DNA of 64,000 bases from Scytonema hofmannii PCC 7110 (GTDB lineage: Bacteria; Cyanobacteriota; Cyanobacteriia; Cyanobacteriales; Nostocaceae): contig NZ_KQ976354.1 of NCBI RefSeq assembly GCF_000346485.2, forward strand, positions 7,674,283 to 7,738,282, in the 5' to 3' direction. The notes beneath the pieces were generated by a model. The model saw only the letters and a program-made list of their open reading frames with translations, was not told the origin of the DNA and ran no database searches. Of the stretch, positions 63,407 through 64,000 are shown piece after piece. The translations under genes and the position numbers were made by a program. Numbering within the stretch: position 1 is the stretch's first letter; each line of letters starts with the position of its first letter.

Positions 63407-63802
63407 TCATTTATTTGAAAACTGTTTTGCAATAATTGTCATCGGTAAGTACAACCGTCGAGACTGGTTAAAAAACGGCGTAAATCGATGATGTTCATAA
63501 AAAGCCCGTGCTTGGTCATCCTTAGCATCTACCACCACTGCCATTGACGCAATTTCACTCATCAAACTTCGCCGCAGAGCATCGACCAGTAAAAAAGCTC
63601 CTAGCCCTTGCCCCTGATAGCGTTCATCGACAGCAAGCCGGCCCAACAGCGTTGCTGGGATAAGAGGATACCTAGGCAGTTTTACACGGATCTCGTCTGG
63701 TAAATCTTCTACTTGAATTGATGTAGAAGCCAAAGTGTAATAACCTGCTATCCTTTCTGAATCTTGATCGCTCAGTACAAACGGTGTTGCTACATAACGG
63801 AT
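63407..63802 (-). pseudogene. 5'-truncated GNAT acetyltransferase (toxin-type)
   Basis: The readable frame covers the later part of a GNAT protein: VATPFVLSDQ, RIAGYYTLASTSI, the acetyl-CoA loop RLAVDERYQGQGLGAFLL and FYEHHRFTPF. Toxin-type GNAT enzymes (TacT/AtaT class) acetylate aminoacyl-tRNA and are silenced by a DUF1778 antitoxin. Here the first 35-45 residues, including the usual start, are missing; an in-frame TGA (63803-63805) lies just before IRYVATPF. An ATG at 63733 would give 108 residues but omits a conserved strand. No antitoxin gene is visible upstream. It is probably a remnant. Confidence 0.65.
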
Positions 63803-64000
63803 TCACTAAACCTACACATTTCTACTCAAGGTATCTAGTTAGAAGGTGTGTGTTGGGAGAGAAAACCTTGACTCTCCTTTAATTGCTGTCTGATCCGGTT
63901 GGGTGAGTGATTCACGCGATTACTGTGGAATCAATAACGAGGTTGGTTTCCTCTTCCCCTATTCCTTAACTAGACGTTCCTACAATCCGTATAGGAGTTT
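63803..64000. other. Non-coding end of window upstream of the GNAT remnant
   Basis: No similarity to a GNAT N-terminus or DUF1778 antitoxin was seen in any frame. Contains GAGAGAAAACCTTGACTCTC, an imperfect inverted repeat near 63858-63877. The gene neighbourhood beyond 64000 is unknown. Confidence 0.4.

Overview
The window comes from a filamentous, probably heterocyst-forming and hormogonium-producing cyanobacterium. The evidence is a beta-carboxysome operon (ccmK2-K1-L-M-N plus ccmO), NDH-1 CO2-uptake genes, psbY, a hormogonium polysaccharide (hps) locus, frequent HIP1-type GCGATCGC octamers, and many short tandem heptanucleotide repeats (STRRs) of the kind found in Nostocales genomes. No tRNA, rRNA or CRISPR array was seen.

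Layout. (1) 1-3.0 kb: clpB. (2) 3.0-14.0 kb: seven near-identical tandem copies of a DUF4351/Rpn-like putative PD-(D/E)XK nuclease gene, all on the minus strand. They are separated by about 0.5 kb spacers that each carry a hairpin terminator, a short plus-strand reading frame and a heptamer array. One spacer is split by a block holding an orphan ParD-like antitoxin and a small unknown gene. (3) 14-19.7 kb: a SAM methyltransferase, a radical SAM/SPASM protein, htpG and rpmB. (4) 20-33.5 kb: the hps locus, with hpsA, three pseudopilins, three family 2 glycosyltransferases and a fourth pseudopilin. A complete IS4-family element with intact inverted repeats and a 9-bp target duplication sits before the fourth pseudopilin, next to an orphan MNT nucleotidyltransferase. 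(5) 33.8-39.7 kb: pilM-pilN-pilO-pilQ on the minus strand. (6) 39.8-50 kb: a lipoprotein sugar-binding protein, a four-helix-bundle protein, folC, psbY, a gamma-carbonic-anhydrase-like protein, a TIGR02652 protein, a VOC protein, an M16 peptidase, a cupredoxin and map. (7) 50-61.4 kb: an inorganic-carbon supercluster of ndhF-ndhD-cup (minus) divergent from ccmK2-K1-L-M-N-O (plus), followed by a CmpR/RbcR-type LysR regulator. (8) 61.6-64 kb: a MuiA-like protein and a 5'-truncated GNAT gene.

Most notable system. The seven-gene array resembles the Rpn toxin/intragenic-antitoxin design described in E. coli. Each copy has a C-terminal run of four-residue repeats (L/I-E-G-R/Q) whose number differs between copies. 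Each copy also carries a well-spaced internal GGGAG-ATG start in frame, just upstream of those repeats, which would give a 73-101 residue C-terminal small protein.

Second theme. Heptamer repeats of at least five families lie in nearly every spacer and repeatedly begin exactly at stop codons. In folC and the M16 peptidase gene they sit inside the coding sequence as in-frame insertions. In all three long spacers of the ccm operon they form inverted pairs predicted to fold as hairpins.
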